Shown: piece after piece, positions 16,743 through 26,529 of the stretch
Numbering within the stretch: position 1 is the first letter of the stretch
How the letters are laid out: every line of letters begins with the position of its first letter
NCBI GenBank assembly: GCA_013177795.1
Contig: JABLXY010000001.1
Location: forward strand, 186,001 to 250,000
DNA from: Syntrophaceae bacterium
GTDB taxonomy: Bacteria > Desulfobacterota > Syntrophia > Syntrophales > UBA2192
Length of the DNA: 64,000 bases
Direction of reading: 5' to 3'
Translations under genes and position numbers: made by a program
The notes under the pieces: generated by a model
What the model saw: the letters and a program-made list of their open reading frames with translations, nothing else
Databases searched by the model: none
Told to the model about the DNA's origin: nothing

Positions 16743-18015
16743 GGTAGCGTATCATATCTTGTGTCAGAGACAGGAAAGGGGTACCCCCAAGATTGCGACA
16801 TCCCATAAGGAGGTACCCCATGAGGACAGTTGGTTTGCCGATCAAGAGTTTGTCACAAGCGCACCGGATAATCAAGGAGATGAACCTGTCGCCGGAGTGG
16901 GATGCGGATTACCGCTCTGCGGCCCGTCAGGCCCTGGTCGGGATCTTGGAAGACCAGTGAACGACCGGCTGGACCGCTATCTCGACGAGGTGGGCCGCTC
17001 GCTGGCGGACCGGCGCAACGGCAGCTACTGCCGTCACCTGCTCACCGAGCTGGGGGATATCGAGCTGCGGGTGCCCCGGAGCCGCAAGACCAGCATGATC
17101 GGGGTGGTCCGGGCCTACGCCCGCCGCATCGGCTGCGTGGAGCGGATGATCCTGGCGTGCTTTGTCCTCGGGATCTCCACCCGCAAGATCGCCCACGCCC
17201 TGATGCCGGTTCTGGGCGAGCCCGTCAGCGCCACGACGGTGAGCCGGGTGGCCCGGAGGCTCGATGCGGCCGTGAGCGCCTTCCACAGACGGCCGCTGCG
17301 CCGAGCCTACCGGTTCCTGCTGTTCGACGGGGTGGTGCTCAAGCGCAGAACCGGAGCCGGGGCCTCCACGCGCGTCGTCCTGGTGGTCCTGGGGGTGACG
17401 GCCCAGGGCCGCAAGGAGATCATCGACTTCCGGATCGCCCACGCCGAGTCACAGAGCGCCTGGGAGGTCTTCCTCACGGATCTGTATCGACGGGGACTCA
17501 CGGGCGAGGGGCTCGAGATGATCATCACCGACGGGGGCCGGGGCCTGCTGGCCGCCCTGCCCTTTGTCTATCCGCAGGTGCCCCTGCAGCGCTGCTGGGT
17601 GCATAAAACCCGCAACGTCCTCAACTACGCCCGCAAGAGCGACCAGGCCGCCATGAAGAAGGACCTGCACGCCATCAGCCATGCCGCCTCTCTGCGCGAG
17701 GCCCAAGCCGTCCTGCAGCGCTTCTGCCGCATCTGGCGCCCGCTCTATCCCAAGGCCGTCAAGAGCCTCATGAGCCACGAGGAAGAACTCCTGGCGTTCT
17801 TCCGGCTGCCCCATCCCAAGCTCTGGCCCACGATCCGGACCACCAACCTCATCGAACGCAGATTCCGCGAGGTCCGCAGGAGAACCCGCCCATGGGCGTC
17901 TTCTCCGATCGAACCAGCATGGAGAGAATCCTCTATGCCATCTTTACCCATGAGAACCTGAAAGAAAAAACCATGACCCCTTTCCTCGTCATGACACATA
18001 ACACTTGACGTTACC
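16743..18015 (+). mobile_element. IS256-family insertion sequence, copy 1 (1273 bp, defective)
   Basis: Ends begin GGTAGCGT on the left and GGTAACGT on the right, read inward; the imperfect terminal repeats share TGTGTCA and GGAAAGGGGT. Flanked by a perfect 8-bp target duplication CACCGTAT (16735-16742 and 18016-18023), normal for IS256. It appears the same as copy 2 (50003-51277) except for two missing bases, which explains the 2-bp length difference exactly. Sits between the PAS-LuxR promoter and the end of the hydratase-like gene. Confidence 0.95.
16820..18008 (+). pseudogene. IS256-family transposase, broken by two one-base deletions
   Basis: Relative to the intact copy at 50010-51200, one A is missing at 16957/16958, creating a TGA after 46 codons, and one C is missing near 17888-17891, which shifts the frame after RRRTRP and ends it at 17961. 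The middle piece still carries all three DDE residues, and a GTG overlaps the first stop (GTGA), so re-initiation might give a truncated protein. The original start has GGAGGT seven bases upstream. It may be able to move only with transposase from copy 2. Both lesions are single bases, so assembly error should be excluded. Confidence 0.9.
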
Positions 18016-18094
18016 CACCGTATCGACGCGAAGAAACGGCCGGAGGCCATGGCACGGGGCTGCCATGACCGCCGGCCGGCTTCGGCCTGGCAGG

Positions 18095-18961
18095 TTACTT
18101 GAAGATCACCGAGATCTCGACAGGGCCTTTCGGGTCGAGACCCACGTAGCGGGCCCGGATCATCGTGTTGGGCGCCGTGGGTGTGAGTTTCGTGATCGTG
18201 CCGAGGGACAGCAGGTCCCCCTTCTTCAGGGCGATGCCGTCGGCCTTGAGCGAATCCCGGATCCACAGCACTACGTTCATCGGGTGCTCGAGGAGGCTCG
18301 AGCCCGGCGCCTCGATGAGCATCGCGCCCTTCTCGTCGTAGATCTGGCACGTGAACGTCTTGAGCCGCTCCATCCATTCCGGTGTTGCCGCCACCGGGAT
18401 GGGCTCCCCCACGACGCCGTAGCGTGCGGCGACGTTGACGGCGGCGAGCAGCGCCCCGTTGATCTTCACGTCCCTGGCGAACACGAGATCGGGCAGCTCG
18501 ATGAAGGGGATGGCCGCGTCGATCCCGGCCAGGGCCTCCATCGGGGTCTTCGCCGTGTTGACCGCATCGCTGCCGACCCGCAGGATCAGGTCGCCCTCGT
18601 ACAGGGGCCTCGCCCCGAAGTTCGCCTCGATCGCCGTGCCGGACTTGAGGATCATCTTTTCGAGCAGCGTCCCGCGAACGGGGGCCGTCACGCCGAAGAC
18701 CTTCTGGACGCTGGGGTTCGTCAGTCCCGCCTTGTAGCCGATGACCCCGCCGTACACAGGCTTGATGGCGGCAATGAATTCGGCCTGGATCTTCATGGCC
18801 TCTTCGAGCGTCGGGGCTGGCTCGAGGGCGGGGGCGGGCTGTTTCTTGAGGTGGAAATCGGCCAGCCTTGCGCCCTCGCCGGCGGCCAAGACCTGAACGG
18901 TCGGGGCCAGGACAAGGAGCAGGCCCAACGCGGCTGCGCGCAACAAACAGAGTCTCCTCAT
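18095..18961 (-). CDS. Exported 2-keto-4-pentenoate hydratase-like protein
   Basis: 288 residues with a clear Sec signal peptide (LCLLRAAALGLLLVLAPTVQ, then VLAAG), followed by a fumarylacetoacetase/MhpD-type fold. Family features are VIGYKAGLTN, LLEKMILKSG, PFIELPDLVF (acidic metal-site region) and KKGDLLSLGTI. The family normally hydrates 2-hydroxypenta-2,4-dienoate or decarboxylates 4-oxalocrotonate in the cytosol, so an exported member is unusual and its function is not known. Good Shine-Dalgarno (CAGGAGGG). Follows acyP by 63 bases on the same strand, probably with its own promoter. IS copy 1 lies 79 bases past its stop. Confidence 0.7.
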   Translation of the reverse strand: MRRLCLLRAAALGLLLVLAPTVQVLAAGEGARLADFHLKKQPAPALEPAPTLEEAMKIQAEFIAAIKPVYGGVIGYKAGLTNPSVQKVFGVTAPVRGTLLEKMILKSGTAIEANFGARPLYEGDLILRVGSDAVNTAKTPMEALAGIDAAIPFIELPDLVFARDVKINGALLAAVNVAARYGVVGEPIPVAATPEWMERLKTFTCQIYDEKGAMLIEAPGSSLLEHPMNVVLWIRDSLKADGIALKKGDLLSLGTITKLTPTAPNTMIRARYVGLDPKGPVEISVIFK

Positions 18962-19024
18962 CGCATTTCCCTCCTGTATGGATTTTTCTATTGCGTGGTT
19001 CGGCGCCCGGCGGGCGTTCGCCCT

Positions 19025-19303
19025 TCAGGAGCCATAACGGATCTCGAAGCTTCGGAATGCCCCGGTGTAGGGTTCCTCGACCGCCTCGACGCGGTCGACC
19101 ACGGCATGGCGGGGGCCGATACGGCACCACGCGACGACGCGGTCGACGTCCTCGGGCTTTCCCTCGAACACCGCTTCGACGCGCCCGTCGGGAAGGTTCC
19201 GCACCCACCCCCGCACATTGTTCCGGACGGCCTCATCGCGGGTCCTGGCCCGGAAGAAGACGCCCTGTACCCTGCCGGAGATGGTGACGTGGATGCGTTT
19301 CAT
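19025..19303 (-). CDS. acyP: Acylphosphatase
   Basis: 92 residues, the standard size of this small enzyme, which hydrolyses acyl phosphates such as carbamoyl phosphate and 1,3-bisphosphoglycerate. The signature GRVQGVFFRARTRDEA contains the phosphate-binding loop and catalytic Arg, and GWVRNLPDGRVEAVFEG supplies the catalytic Asn. The ATG at 19303 gives the canonical N-terminus MKRIHVTISG; a longer open frame upstream runs through heptad element B and into ligA and is not real. There is no Shine-Dalgarno: the start codon abuts the repeat element. Confidence 0.92.
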   Translation of the reverse strand: MKRIHVTISGRVQGVFFRARTRDEAVRNNVRGWVRNLPDGRVEAVFEGKPEDVDRVVAWCRIGPRHAVVDRVEAVEEPYTGAFRSFEIRYGS

Positions 19304-19367
19304 GAGAACCAGGCTATAGGCCGAAGGCAAAAGGCGAAGGGCGTGAGGGTGCGCGCCTCGTACCCGT
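19304..19367. repeat. Heptad-repeat element B
   Basis: Occupies the whole gap between ligA and acyP. From 19311 it reads in sevens: AGGCTAT, AGGCCGA, AGGCAAA, AGGCGAA, GGGCGTG, AGGGTGC. Only a short opposing arm (GCGCCTC) is visible. Read on the minus strand it ends GCCTGGTT just before the acyP ATG, as element E does before rsmD. Confidence 0.65.
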
Positions 19368-21392
<2,025 letters not shown>

Positions 21393-21668
21393 CTACTTGA
21401 CGAGCTTGAGGTTGGGTTTTCCCTTCGGCGCCGGCTCTTCCGGCCCGGGTTCGACCTGTTGCCGATGCTGCAGGATCCGCTCGTTGAAGATATGGTTCTT
21501 GACGCGCACGGAGTTGATGATGAAGAACACGATGACCGATCGCTCCCATTCCCTGGTGGGCTGAAACTTTTCCATCCTCTGCTTGTAGCGGTCCCAGAGG
21601 GAGGCCAGCGACGCCTCGTCGAGGCTGAGGATCTTCTCGGCGATCTTTTCGAGGGTGTTTTCAAGCAT
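21393..21668 (-). CDS. Small conserved-looking protein upstream of ligA, function unknown
   Basis: 91 residues, mostly helical and charged: LEKIAEKILSLDEASLASLW at the start, a more hydrophobic SVIVFFIINSVRVKN in the middle, then a basic Pro-rich tail. No domain recognised. It has a near-consensus promoter and ends exactly where ligA begins, so it is likely a real gene with a shared transcript. No signal peptide or metal-binding cysteines. Confidence 0.65.
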   Translation of the reverse strand: MLENTLEKIAEKILSLDEASLASLWDRYKQRMEKFQPTREWERSVIVFFIINSVRVKNHIFNERILQHRQQVEPGPEEPAPKGKPNLKLVK

Positions 21669-21695
21669 GTCCCGCGCCCCTGAACAGGTGGCTTG

Positions 21696-21724
21696 ATCTT
21701 AGTCCCGCAGCCCTGAAAAGTCAA
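21696..21724 (-). promoter_or_regulatory. Promoter of the small gene-ligA unit
   Basis: On the minus strand: TTGACT (21724-21719), 17-base spacer, TAAGAT (21701-21696), 28 bases from the start codon. Confidence 0.65.
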
Positions 21725-21764
21725 ACCGAAAGCGGGGAAGCGCCCTGCACAGCCCAAAAAACAC

Positions 21765-21792
21765 TTGTCTTTTTGCGGACGGGCGATATAAT
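21765..21792 (+). promoter_or_regulatory. Promoter of the phosphodiesterase-HIT-lapA run
   Basis: TTGTCT (21765-21770), 16-base spacer, perfect TATAAT (21787-21792). Divergent from the ligA promoter 41 bases away. Confidence 0.65.
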
Positions 21793-21816
21793 CACGCCCA
21801 TTCGGGAGGGTCTGGG

Positions 21817-22326
21817 TTGAAGATCGGCGTCATTTCCGACACGCATCTCCGGGAGCCCGACGACAGGCTCCGCGCCATCATCCGAGAACACTTCTGCGAC
21901 GCCGGGATGATCCTGCACGCGGGCGACCTCGTCGACCCGTCGGTCCTCGACGCCTTCGGGGACAAGGACGTCATCGCCGTCTGCGGCAACATGGACCCCC
22001 CGCACCTCGGCGTGCGTTTCCCGTACAAGAGGGTTGTCGAAGTCGGCCGCTTCCGGATCGGCCTCATTCACGGGTGGGGCTCTCCCGTCGGGCTCGAGGA
22101 GAGGCTAAGGGGGGAGTTCGAAAACGTCGACTGCATCGTCTACGGCCACAGCCACTGCCCGGCGAACCATGTCCGTGAGGGGGTGCTCTTTTTCAACCCC
22201 GGCTCGGCCTGCGACCGGCGATATGCCCCTCACCGATGCGTCGGTGTCCTCGAGATCGGGCAGGACGCCATCGAGGGGCGGATCATCAACCTCGACGAGG
22301 CGGGACAGCGCAGCGGGGATACGTGA
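21817..22326 (+). CDS. YfcE/MJ0936-type metallophosphodiesterase
   Basis: 169-residue calcineurin-like phosphoesterase of the YfcE group. Metal ligands are visible as ISDTHL (D8 and H10), HAGDLVD, CGNMD, and YGHSHCP (GHxH) near the C-terminus, followed by FNPGSACDRR. Hydrolyses phosphodiesters in vitro; the physiological substrate is not known for most members. A TTG start at 21817 is preceded by GGGAGGG, and the next in-frame ATG would remove the first metal-binding strand. First gene of a plus-strand run with HIT and LapA. Confidence 0.88.
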   Translation: MKIGVISDTHLREPDDRLRAIIREHFCDAGMILHAGDLVDPSVLDAFGDKDVIAVCGNMDPPHLGVRFPYKRVVEVGRFRIGLIHGWGSPVGLEERLRGEFENVDCIVYGHSHCPANHVREGVLFFNPGSACDRRYAPHRCVGVLEIGQDAIEGRIINLDEAGQRSGDT

Positions 22327-22329
22327 CCC

Positions 22330-22821
22330 ATGAAGAGCATCTACGCGCCGTGGCGAATGGAGTACATCAGGGGGAAGAAAGTGGAAGGGTGCATTTTCTG
22401 CAGGGATTCCATCCGCGACAGCGAATTCGTGCTCTTTGACGGCCGGCACGCCTTCATCATCATGAACCGTTATCCCTACATCACGGGCCATCTCATGGTG
22501 GCGCCCCACCGGCACCTCCACAACATCGAGGACCTGACGCTGGAGGAGCACTGCGAGATGTTCAAGCTCACGGCCCGGTGCGTCCGGGTGCTGAAGGAGG
22601 CGCTGAACCCCCAGGGGTTCAACCTGGGCATGAACCTGGGCCGTGCGGCAGGCGCAGGCGTGGAGGATCACCTGCACATGCACATCGTCCCCCGGTGGAT
22701 CGGGGACACGAACGCCCTGTCCGTTTTCGGCGAGGTTCGGGTCATCTCCGAGGATCTCATGAAAACGAAGGAAACGCTCTTGCCGCATTTCCGGAAATAC
22801 GAGGAGGGGATCCAGCCATGA
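22330..22821 (+). CDS. HIT-family nucleotide hydrolase/phosphorylase
   Basis: 163 residues. HIT motif HLHMHIVPRW (H114, H116, H118) at the catalytic site, with the nucleotide-binding GHLMVAPHRH segment before it. The N-terminal CIFC pair (C21, C24) suggests the zinc-binding subgroup often annotated Ap4A phosphorylase-like. Probably cleaves dinucleoside polyphosphates or adenylylated compounds. Begins three bases after the phosphodiesterase stop and overlaps lapA by four bases (ATGA). Confidence 0.9.
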   Translation: MKSIYAPWRMEYIRGKKVEGCIFCRDSIRDSEFVLFDGRHAFIIMNRYPYITGHLMVAPHRHLHNIEDLTLEEHCEMFKLTARCVRVLKEALNPQGFNLGMNLGRAAGAGVEDHLHMHIVPRWIGDTNALSVFGEVRVISEDLMKTKETLLPHFRKYEEGIQP

Positions 22822-23135
22822 GGTTTGTCTACCTGATCGTCATCCTGGCCTTCGCCTTTTTCTTCGTCACCTTCGCCTTCGAGAACCCCTACAGCATCTC
22901 GCTGAAATACTACGGTTACCTCTACGCGGAGGTCCCCCTCTACCTCATCGTCTTCGGCGCGTTCCTCACCGGTGTCTTCGTGGCGGCGCTGCTGGGCGCA
23001 ATCGACAGGCTCCGCATGACGCTGCGGATGAACAAGCTCTACCGGAAGATCGACGAACTCGAGCAGAAGAACCTCTCGCTCATGCGCGGCGCATCCTATC
23101 AGCCGCCCCCGCCCCAGGCCACGGGCATGATGTGA
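22818..23135 (+). CDS. LapA-domain (DUF1049) inner-membrane protein
   Basis: 105 residues with two membrane helices (about 3-22 and 40-63), then a short coiled coil (about 70-90) and a Pro-rich tail, which is the layout of LapA/YciS-type lipopolysaccharide assembly protein A. FAFENPYSISLKYYG between the helices matches the DUF1049 pattern. In E. coli the related protein works with LapB to control LpxC turnover; no lapB is here, so the role is inferred from the domain only. Start overlaps the HIT stop, indicating coupling. Confidence 0.8.
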   Translation: MRFVYLIVILAFAFFFVTFAFENPYSISLKYYGYLYAEVPLYLIVFGAFLTGVFVAALLGAIDRLRMTLRMNKLYRKIDELEQKNLSLMRGASYQPPPPQATGMM

Positions 23136-23166
23136 CCGAACCCTTGTCCCGCGATGCAGGGCCGCC

Positions 23167-23679
23167 ATGAAGTTCCTTGCCGACCCTTCCCTGGGCCGTC
23201 TTGCGAAGTGGCTGAGAATAATCGGCTGCGACGCGGCATACTGGCGGGGAGAGGCCGGCCGTCCCTTCCTGCTGGCAGCGCAGCGCGAGGGCAGGGTCGT
23301 CCTGACGCGTCGCAAGGACATCATCGGCCGGCAGCACCCCGGTGCCGTCCTCTTCGTGGAGAGCGACAGGGTGGAGGACCAGCTCGTCGAGGTCATCGGG
23401 AAACTGGGCCTCGCGCCCGACCCCGCGAGCTTCTTCACGGTGTGCCTCGAATGCAACGTCCCCCTGCAGCGGGTGCGGCCGGACGAGATCCGCGACCGCG
23501 TTCCCGGGTACGTGTACCGGACACAGAGGGAATTCAGGCTCTGCCCGGCATGCGGGAGGGTCTACTGGCCCGGCACGCACCGGGAGCGGGCCGTGGGGTC
23601 ACTCCGCAGGATTCTCGGATTGAATGCCGACAGCTCTACCGGCAGGAATGGATCAGAGGGTAAGAGGGTAAGAGGGTAA
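23167..23679 (+). CDS. Mut7-C RNase-domain protein
   Basis: 170 residues. Mut7-C domain: a PIN-like nuclease part (MKFLADPSLGRLAKWLRIIG, with acidic residues in LTRRKDI and DRVEDQL) and a zinc ribbon with C93, C96, C126 and C129 (CLECN, CPACG). Predicted RNA-binding nuclease of unknown target. The last residues, GKRVRG and the TAA stop, are translated from the octamer array that begins at 23655, so the C-terminus beyond about residue 158 is probably not functional. Confidence 0.82.
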   Translation: MKFLADPSLGRLAKWLRIIGCDAAYWRGEAGRPFLLAAQREGRVVLTRRKDIIGRQHPGAVLFVESDRVEDQLVEVIGKLGLAPDPASFFTVCLECNVPLQRVRPDEIRDRVPGYVYRTQREFRLCPACGRVYWPGTHRERAVGSLRRILGLNADSSTGRNGSEGKRVRG

Positions 23680-23750
23680 GAGGGTAAGAGGGTAAGAGGG
23701 TAAGAGGGAGAGGATGTCCAACCTTTTCGACCTCTCACCTTCCACGTTTC
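23655..23750. repeat. Octad-repeat element F, with six perfect TAAGAGGG units
   Basis: Six head-to-tail TAAGAGGG units at 23661-23708, preceded by a partial AGAGGG, give pure period 8. A pyrimidine-rich opposing arm (CGACCTCT, CACCTTCC) fills the rest up to the mogA stop. The array starts inside the Mut7-C gene and provides its stop codon. It lies between convergent genes. Purity suggests recent slippage expansion. Confidence 0.9.
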
Positions 23751-24239
23751 TCATGATGCGCAGTCAGCCGGGTCCCCCTTGATCTTCTCGATGGCGTGCT
23801 TAAGGGCGGGGAGGACGACGGCGAGGTTTTCACGCACTCCCTTGGGGCTGCCGGGCAGGTTGACGATGAGGGTTGTCCCGCGGATGCCGGCCACGGCCCT
23901 CGAGATCATGGCGTGGGGGGTCTTCATCATGCTCTCCCGGCGCATGGCCTCTGCCATGCCGGGAATCTCCCGGTCGATGATCGCCAGGGTCGCGTCGGGT
24001 GTGACGTCCCGGGGGCTCACGCCCGTGCCTCCCGTCGTGACGACCAGGTCGAGCTTGCGGACATCGGCGAACTCGACGAGCTTTGCCGCGATGAGGTCCG
24101 CCTCGTCGGGCACGACCTCGCTGTGCACCGTCTCGATCCCGATTTCCCGGAGCATCCGGGCCGCCTCCGGACCGCTCAGGTCCTCGCGCTCCCCGCGGGA
24201 CCCCTTGTCGCTCAGGGTGAGAACGCCCGCCCGGATCAA
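23751..24239 (-). CDS. mogA: Molybdopterin adenylyltransferase (MogA/MoaB family)
   Basis: 162 residues. Adenylylates molybdopterin before molybdenum insertion. VTTGGTGVSPRDVTPDAT (68-85) is the family's MPT-binding signature, with LPGSPKGVRENL further on. Whether it is the MogA or the MoaB form cannot be separated here; length and context are compatible with both. Its start overlaps the stop of the EF-G-like gene by four bases, an odd partner for coupling. No other molybdenum cofactor genes are in the window. Confidence 0.88.
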   Translation of the reverse strand: MIRAGVLTLSDKGSRGEREDLSGPEAARMLREIGIETVHSEVVPDEADLIAAKLVEFADVRKLDLVVTTGGTGVSPRDVTPDATLAIIDREIPGMAEAMRRESMMKTPHAMISRAVAGIRGTTLIVNLPGSPKGVRENLAVVLPALKHAIEKIKGDPADCAS

Positions 24240-26323
24240 CCCTTCTCTTCCTTCTCTTTGCGCGCGGCGGCGATGACCTTCTCGGCGATCATGGGCGGCA
24301 CCTCCTCGTAGTGGGAGTGGGTGTACGTGAAGGTCCCGCGGCCGCTCGTGATGGATCGCAGGTCCGGGGCGTATCGGAGGATCTCGGCCAGCGGCACCTG
24401 CCCCTTGATGACCTGGTTGTGGCCCTTGGGCTCCATGCCGATGACCCGGCCGCGCCGGGAGTTCAAATCACCGATGACGTCGCCCATGTACTCTTCGGGG
24501 ATCTCGATGTCGATGTTGACGATGGGCTCGAGCAGGGTCGGGTTGCACTGCTCCACGCCCTTCTTGAAGCCCATGGACCCCGCGATCTTGAAGGCCATTT
24601 CCGACGAGTCGACGGTGTGGAAGGACCCGTCGAAGAGGGAGACCCTCACGTCCACGACGGGGTAGCCCGCCAGCACCCCTTCGAGCATCGCCTCGACGAT
24701 GCCCTTCTCGACGGCGGGGATGAAGTTCCGGGGGATCGCGCCGCCGACGATCTTGTCGACGAACTCGAACCCGCCGCCCCGGGGCAGCGGCTCGATCTCG
24801 AGCCACGTGTCGCCGAACTGGCCTCGCCCGCCGGACTGTTTCTTGTAGCGTCCCTGGACGGTCGTCTTGCCCTTGATGGTCTCCTTGTAGGGGACCTTGG
24901 GGGTCGTCAGGGTGACGTCGACGCCGAACTTCCGCTTCATCTTCTCGACGGCGATCTCGATGTGGACCTGCCCCATCCCCGAGAGGATGATCTCGCGGGT
25001 CTGCTCGTCTCGGCGGAAATTCAGCGTGGGGTCCTCCTCCACGAGGCGGTTGAGGCCCGACATGATCTTCTCCTCGTCGCCCTTGGACTTGGGCTGGACG
25101 GCGAAGGAGATGATGGCGGGCATCGGCTGGACCTTCTCGTACTGGATGGGGTTTTTCTCGTCCGTCATCGTGTCGCCCGTGAAGGTTTCCTTGAGCTTCG
25201 ACACGGCGGCGATGTCGCCGGGGATGACGATCTCCGCGGGACGCTGGATCTTCCCGTCGAGATGGAAGATGTTGCCGAACCGCTCCGTCGTCTTGCGGGT
25301 CGGGTTGAAGAAGGTGCCGTCGGAGCTTGCCGTCCCGGAGTAGACCCGGAAGAGTGTCAGGCGGCCCGCAAAGGGATCGGAGATGGTCTTGAAAACAAAG
25401 GCGGAAAAGGGCGCCTTCTCGTCGGGGCTGCGTTTCTCCTCGGCGCCCGTAGCGGGGTTGATCCCCTTTGCGTCCCCGCGGTCGAGAGGCGAGGGGAGGG
25501 CGGCCGCGATGAGGTCCATGAGGGGCGCGATCCCGATGTTGCGCACGGCAACACCGCAGACCACGGGGAACAGGGAGCCGGAGACAACCCCCTTCCGGAG
25601 GCCCGTCCTGAGTTCCTCGGCGCTGAGCTCCCCGCTCTCGAGGTATTTGTCCATGAGCGCCTCGTCGCACTCGGCGATGTCCTCGGTCATGGCCTCGCGG
25701 TACTTCTTCGCCTCGTCGGCCAACTCGGCGGGGATGTCACCCGCCTTCACCTTCCCCTTGGCCTCGTCGAAGGAGAGGGCCTTCATCTGCATCAGGTCGA
25801 TGACGCCCTTGAACTTGTCCTCGGCGCCGATGGGGATGAACAGGGGGGTGCCCTTCTTGCCCAGTTTCTGCCGGATGCTCTCCAGGGCCTTCGCGAAGTC
25901 GGCTCTCTCCCGGTCCATCTTGTTGATGAAAATGAGGCGGGGCAGGGCGTACTCGTCGGCGGCCTCCCAGACCTTTTCGGTCTGGAACTCCACCCCGCCC
26001 ACGGCGTCGATCACGACGAGGGCGGCGTCGGCCACGCGGAGGCAGCTTCGGGTGTCCATGGCAAAGTTGGCGTCGCCGGGGGTGTCCATGATGTTGATGC
26101 GGTGCTTGTCCCAGTCGACGAAGGCGACGGCGGCGCTGATGGAGATGCGGCGCTTCTGTTCCTCCGGCTCCCAGTCCATGATAGACGTACCGTCGTCGAC
26201 GCGGCCCAGGCGGTCCGTTTTTCCGGCGACGAAGAGCATGGATTCGGCGATCGACGTCTTCCCGGTGCCGCCGTGACCCACGATTGCGACATTGCGAATG
26301 GATTTCGTATCGTGCTTTGCCAT
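24236..26323 (-). CDS. EF-G-like translational GTPase (paralogous EF-G)
   Basis: 695 residues from the ATG at 26323, which has AAAGGAG seven bases upstream. Five-domain EF-G layout, but with the variant G1 loop GHGGTGKTS (16-24) in place of AHIDAGKTT and G3 DTPGD (80-84) in place of DTPGH. That places Asp where the catalytic His normally is. NKMD (134-137) is normal. These variants mark the EF-G-II/EF-G-like group, whose role in elongation is unclear; some members are poor GTPases or act in special conditions. It is not near rpsL-rpsG-tuf, again against canonical fusA. Overlaps mogA by four bases. Confidence 0.88.
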   Translation of the reverse strand: MAKHDTKSIRNVAIVGHGGTGKTSIAESMLFVAGKTDRLGRVDDGTSIMDWEPEEQKRRISISAAVAFVDWDKHRINIMDTPGDANFAMDTRSCLRVADAALVVIDAVGGVEFQTEKVWEAADEYALPRLIFINKMDRERADFAKALESIRQKLGKKGTPLFIPIGAEDKFKGVIDLMQMKALSFDEAKGKVKAGDIPAELADEAKKYREAMTEDIAECDEALMDKYLESGELSAEELRTGLRKGVVSGSLFPVVCGVAVRNIGIAPLMDLIAAALPSPLDRGDAKGINPATGAEEKRSPDEKAPFSAFVFKTISDPFAGRLTLFRVYSGTASSDGTFFNPTRKTTERFGNIFHLDGKIQRPAEIVIPGDIAAVSKLKETFTGDTMTDEKNPIQYEKVQPMPAIISFAVQPKSKGDEEKIMSGLNRLVEEDPTLNFRRDEQTREIILSGMGQVHIEIAVEKMKRKFGVDVTLTTPKVPYKETIKGKTTVQGRYKKQSGGRGQFGDTWLEIEPLPRGGGFEFVDKIVGGAIPRNFIPAVEKGIVEAMLEGVLAGYPVVDVRVSLFDGSFHTVDSSEMAFKIAGSMGFKKGVEQCNPTLLEPIVNIDIEIPEEYMGDVIGDLNSRRGRVIGMEPKGHNQVIKGQVPLAEILRYAPDLRSITSGRGTFTYTHSHYEEVPPMIAEKVIAAARKEKEEKG

Positions 26324-26426
26324 AGGAGCTCCTTTCCCGCCAGCACTCGACAATCGATATCCGCACCGTTTAGCCCAACGGATGTTTCAAAGTCAAGACA
26401 ATTTTGGGAAAAACGCCATTAAGACC

Positions 26427-26455
26427 TTGACAGCAATTCGGTCTGCCCGTATAAG
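26427..26455 (+). promoter_or_regulatory. Promoter of the biotin carboxylase gene
   Basis: TTGACA (26427-26432), 17-base spacer, TATAAG (26450-26455). One of the closest matches to consensus in the window. Predicted start about 68 bases before the ATG. Confidence 0.75.
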
Positions 26456-26529
26456 CAAAAATCGCACGAAAATCAGATGCGCATGTCGTGGTCGGAAAAG
26501 AAGCCCCGAACCCGACAAGAAGGGACCCG

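Noticed and set aside
16820-18008. Programmed frameshift in the IS256 transposase
   Set aside because: The second copy encodes the same protein in one uninterrupted frame, so copy 1 is better explained as damaged or mis-assembled.
23655-23750. CRISPR array
   Set aside because: Units are 8 bp, head to tail with no spacers, and no cas genes are present.
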